Assembly (NCBI GenBank): GCA_005881235.1
Contig: VBEQ01000085.1
Span: 1-6,144 of the forward strand
Reading direction: 5' to 3'
DNA: 6,144 nt
Source: Chloroflexota bacterium
GTDB taxonomy: Bacteria; Chloroflexota; Dormibacteria; CF-121
Part shown: piece by piece, positions 5,921 to 6,144 of the stretch
Position numbering within the stretch: position 1 is the first letter of the stretch
Layout of the letters: each line of letters opens with the position of its first letter
Notes under the pieces: generated by a model
What the model saw: only the letters and a program-made list of their open reading frames with translations
Told to the model about the DNA's origin: nothing
Database searches by the model: none
Translations under genes and position numbers: made by a program

Positions 5921-6144
5921 TTAGCCGGAGACTTGCTTGACGACCACCATCTGGGTGCCTTTCGCCTGGTAGACGTAGATGCCGCCGCCCGTGACGTCAC
6001 CCTTCGAGTCGAATTTGACGGAGCCGAAGACCGTGTTGAAGGTGTCGCTACCGAGGTGGGTTAGTACGTCGGCGCGGGAGATCTTGCCGTTCTTTACCGG
6101 CGAGTTCTTGATCGCCTGGAGCAGCACCTGGGCCGCCTCGTAGG
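5921..6144 (-). CDS. livK: Branched-chain amino acid ABC transporter substrate-binding protein LivK, C-terminal end (cut by window edge)
   Basis: Last 73 codons of the extracytoplasmic ligand-binding (periplasmic or lipid-anchored) protein of the importer; the signal peptide and ligand pocket lie outside the window. The visible tail has the typical order for this family: 'YEAAQVLLQAIKNS' helix, a short loop, 'ISRADVLTHLGSDTFNTVFGSVKFDSKGDV' with the conserved G-x-[IV]-x-F-D-x-x-G-D pattern, then 'YVYQAKGTQMVVVKQVSG' as the closing strands, ending in TAA. The frame is open to the right edge, so the apparent GTG start at 6127 is not the real one. It is first in order of livKHMGF and 41 bases from the livH TTG, separated by the hairpin described. 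Ligand identity cannot be read from this part; members of the family bind branched-chain amino acids, other amino acids, amides, urea or aromatic acids. Confidence 0.9.
   Translation of the reverse strand, partial: YEAAQVLLQAIKNSPVKNGKISRADVLTHLGSDTFNTVFGSVKFDSKGDVTGGGIYVYQAKGTQMVVVKQVSG

Noticed and set aside
4965..5924. Plus-strand open frame (319 codons) opposite livH.
   Set aside because: Shadow of livH, rich in Gln, Asp, Gly and His, with no domain; it even spans the intergenic hairpin.
3694..6000. A single 768-residue minus-strand reading frame covering livM and running upstream through livH.
   Set aside because: Only the part from ATG 4947 resembles LivM. The upstream part is a low-complexity Arg/Gly/Pro-rich out-of-frame reading of livH, whose own frame carries clear permease motifs.
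1..6144. Mobile element, CRISPR array, tRNA/rRNA, phage or defence system.
   Set aside because: No terminal inverted repeats, transposase or integrase motifs, regularly spaced repeats, or RNA-gene-like folds were seen; all long stretches are explained by ordinary metabolic and transport genes.

Overview
This is a GC-rich, tightly packed bacterial window with no mobile element, RNA gene or CRISPR array that I can see. It has seven protein-coding genes, two of them cut by the window edges. High G+C, heavy use of G/C at third codon positions, and probable TTG/GTG starts suggest a high-GC soil- or sediment-type bacterium. Candidates include a proteobacterium, actinobacterium, Chloroflexota or a Rokubacteria-like lineage; the sequence alone does not let me choose.

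Right two thirds (minus strand, about 2182-6144): a branched-chain amino acid type (HAAT/Liv) ABC importer operon, read right to left. The order is livK (C-terminal end only), livH, livM, livG, livF. LivK would capture an amino acid or related small ligand outside the membrane, LivH and LivM form the channel, and LivG and LivF are the ATPases. The last four genes overlap or nearly so (livH/livM by ATGA, livM/livG by 13 bp, livG/livF by about 41 bp), so they are very probably co-translated. The one gap, between livK and livH, holds a perfect 11-bp hairpin followed by a U-run on the transcript. It looks like a leaky terminator or 3'-end stabiliser that lets the binding protein be made in excess of the membrane parts.

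Middle (plus strand, about 1396-2178): a stand-alone bicupin protein, both halves with complete metal-binding motifs. Its stop lies 3 bp from the stop of livF (convergent).

Left third (minus strand, 1 to about 1342): an aldo/keto reductase lacking the usual catalytic histidine, followed by a TGATG-coupled ornithine cyclodeaminase/mu-crystallin family gene that runs off the left edge. This pair diverges from the cupin gene across a short spacer that should carry the promoters for both directions.

A tentative reading is an amino-acid or amine uptake and catabolism neighbourhood: the importer brings in the substrate, and the NAD(P)-dependent oxidoreductases and bicupin process it. The substrate is not determinable from the sequence. 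I did not find an evident new biological system. The points most worth a second look are the livK-livH hairpin with its unusual start region, the His-to-Met change in the reductase, and the variant signature motif in LivG.
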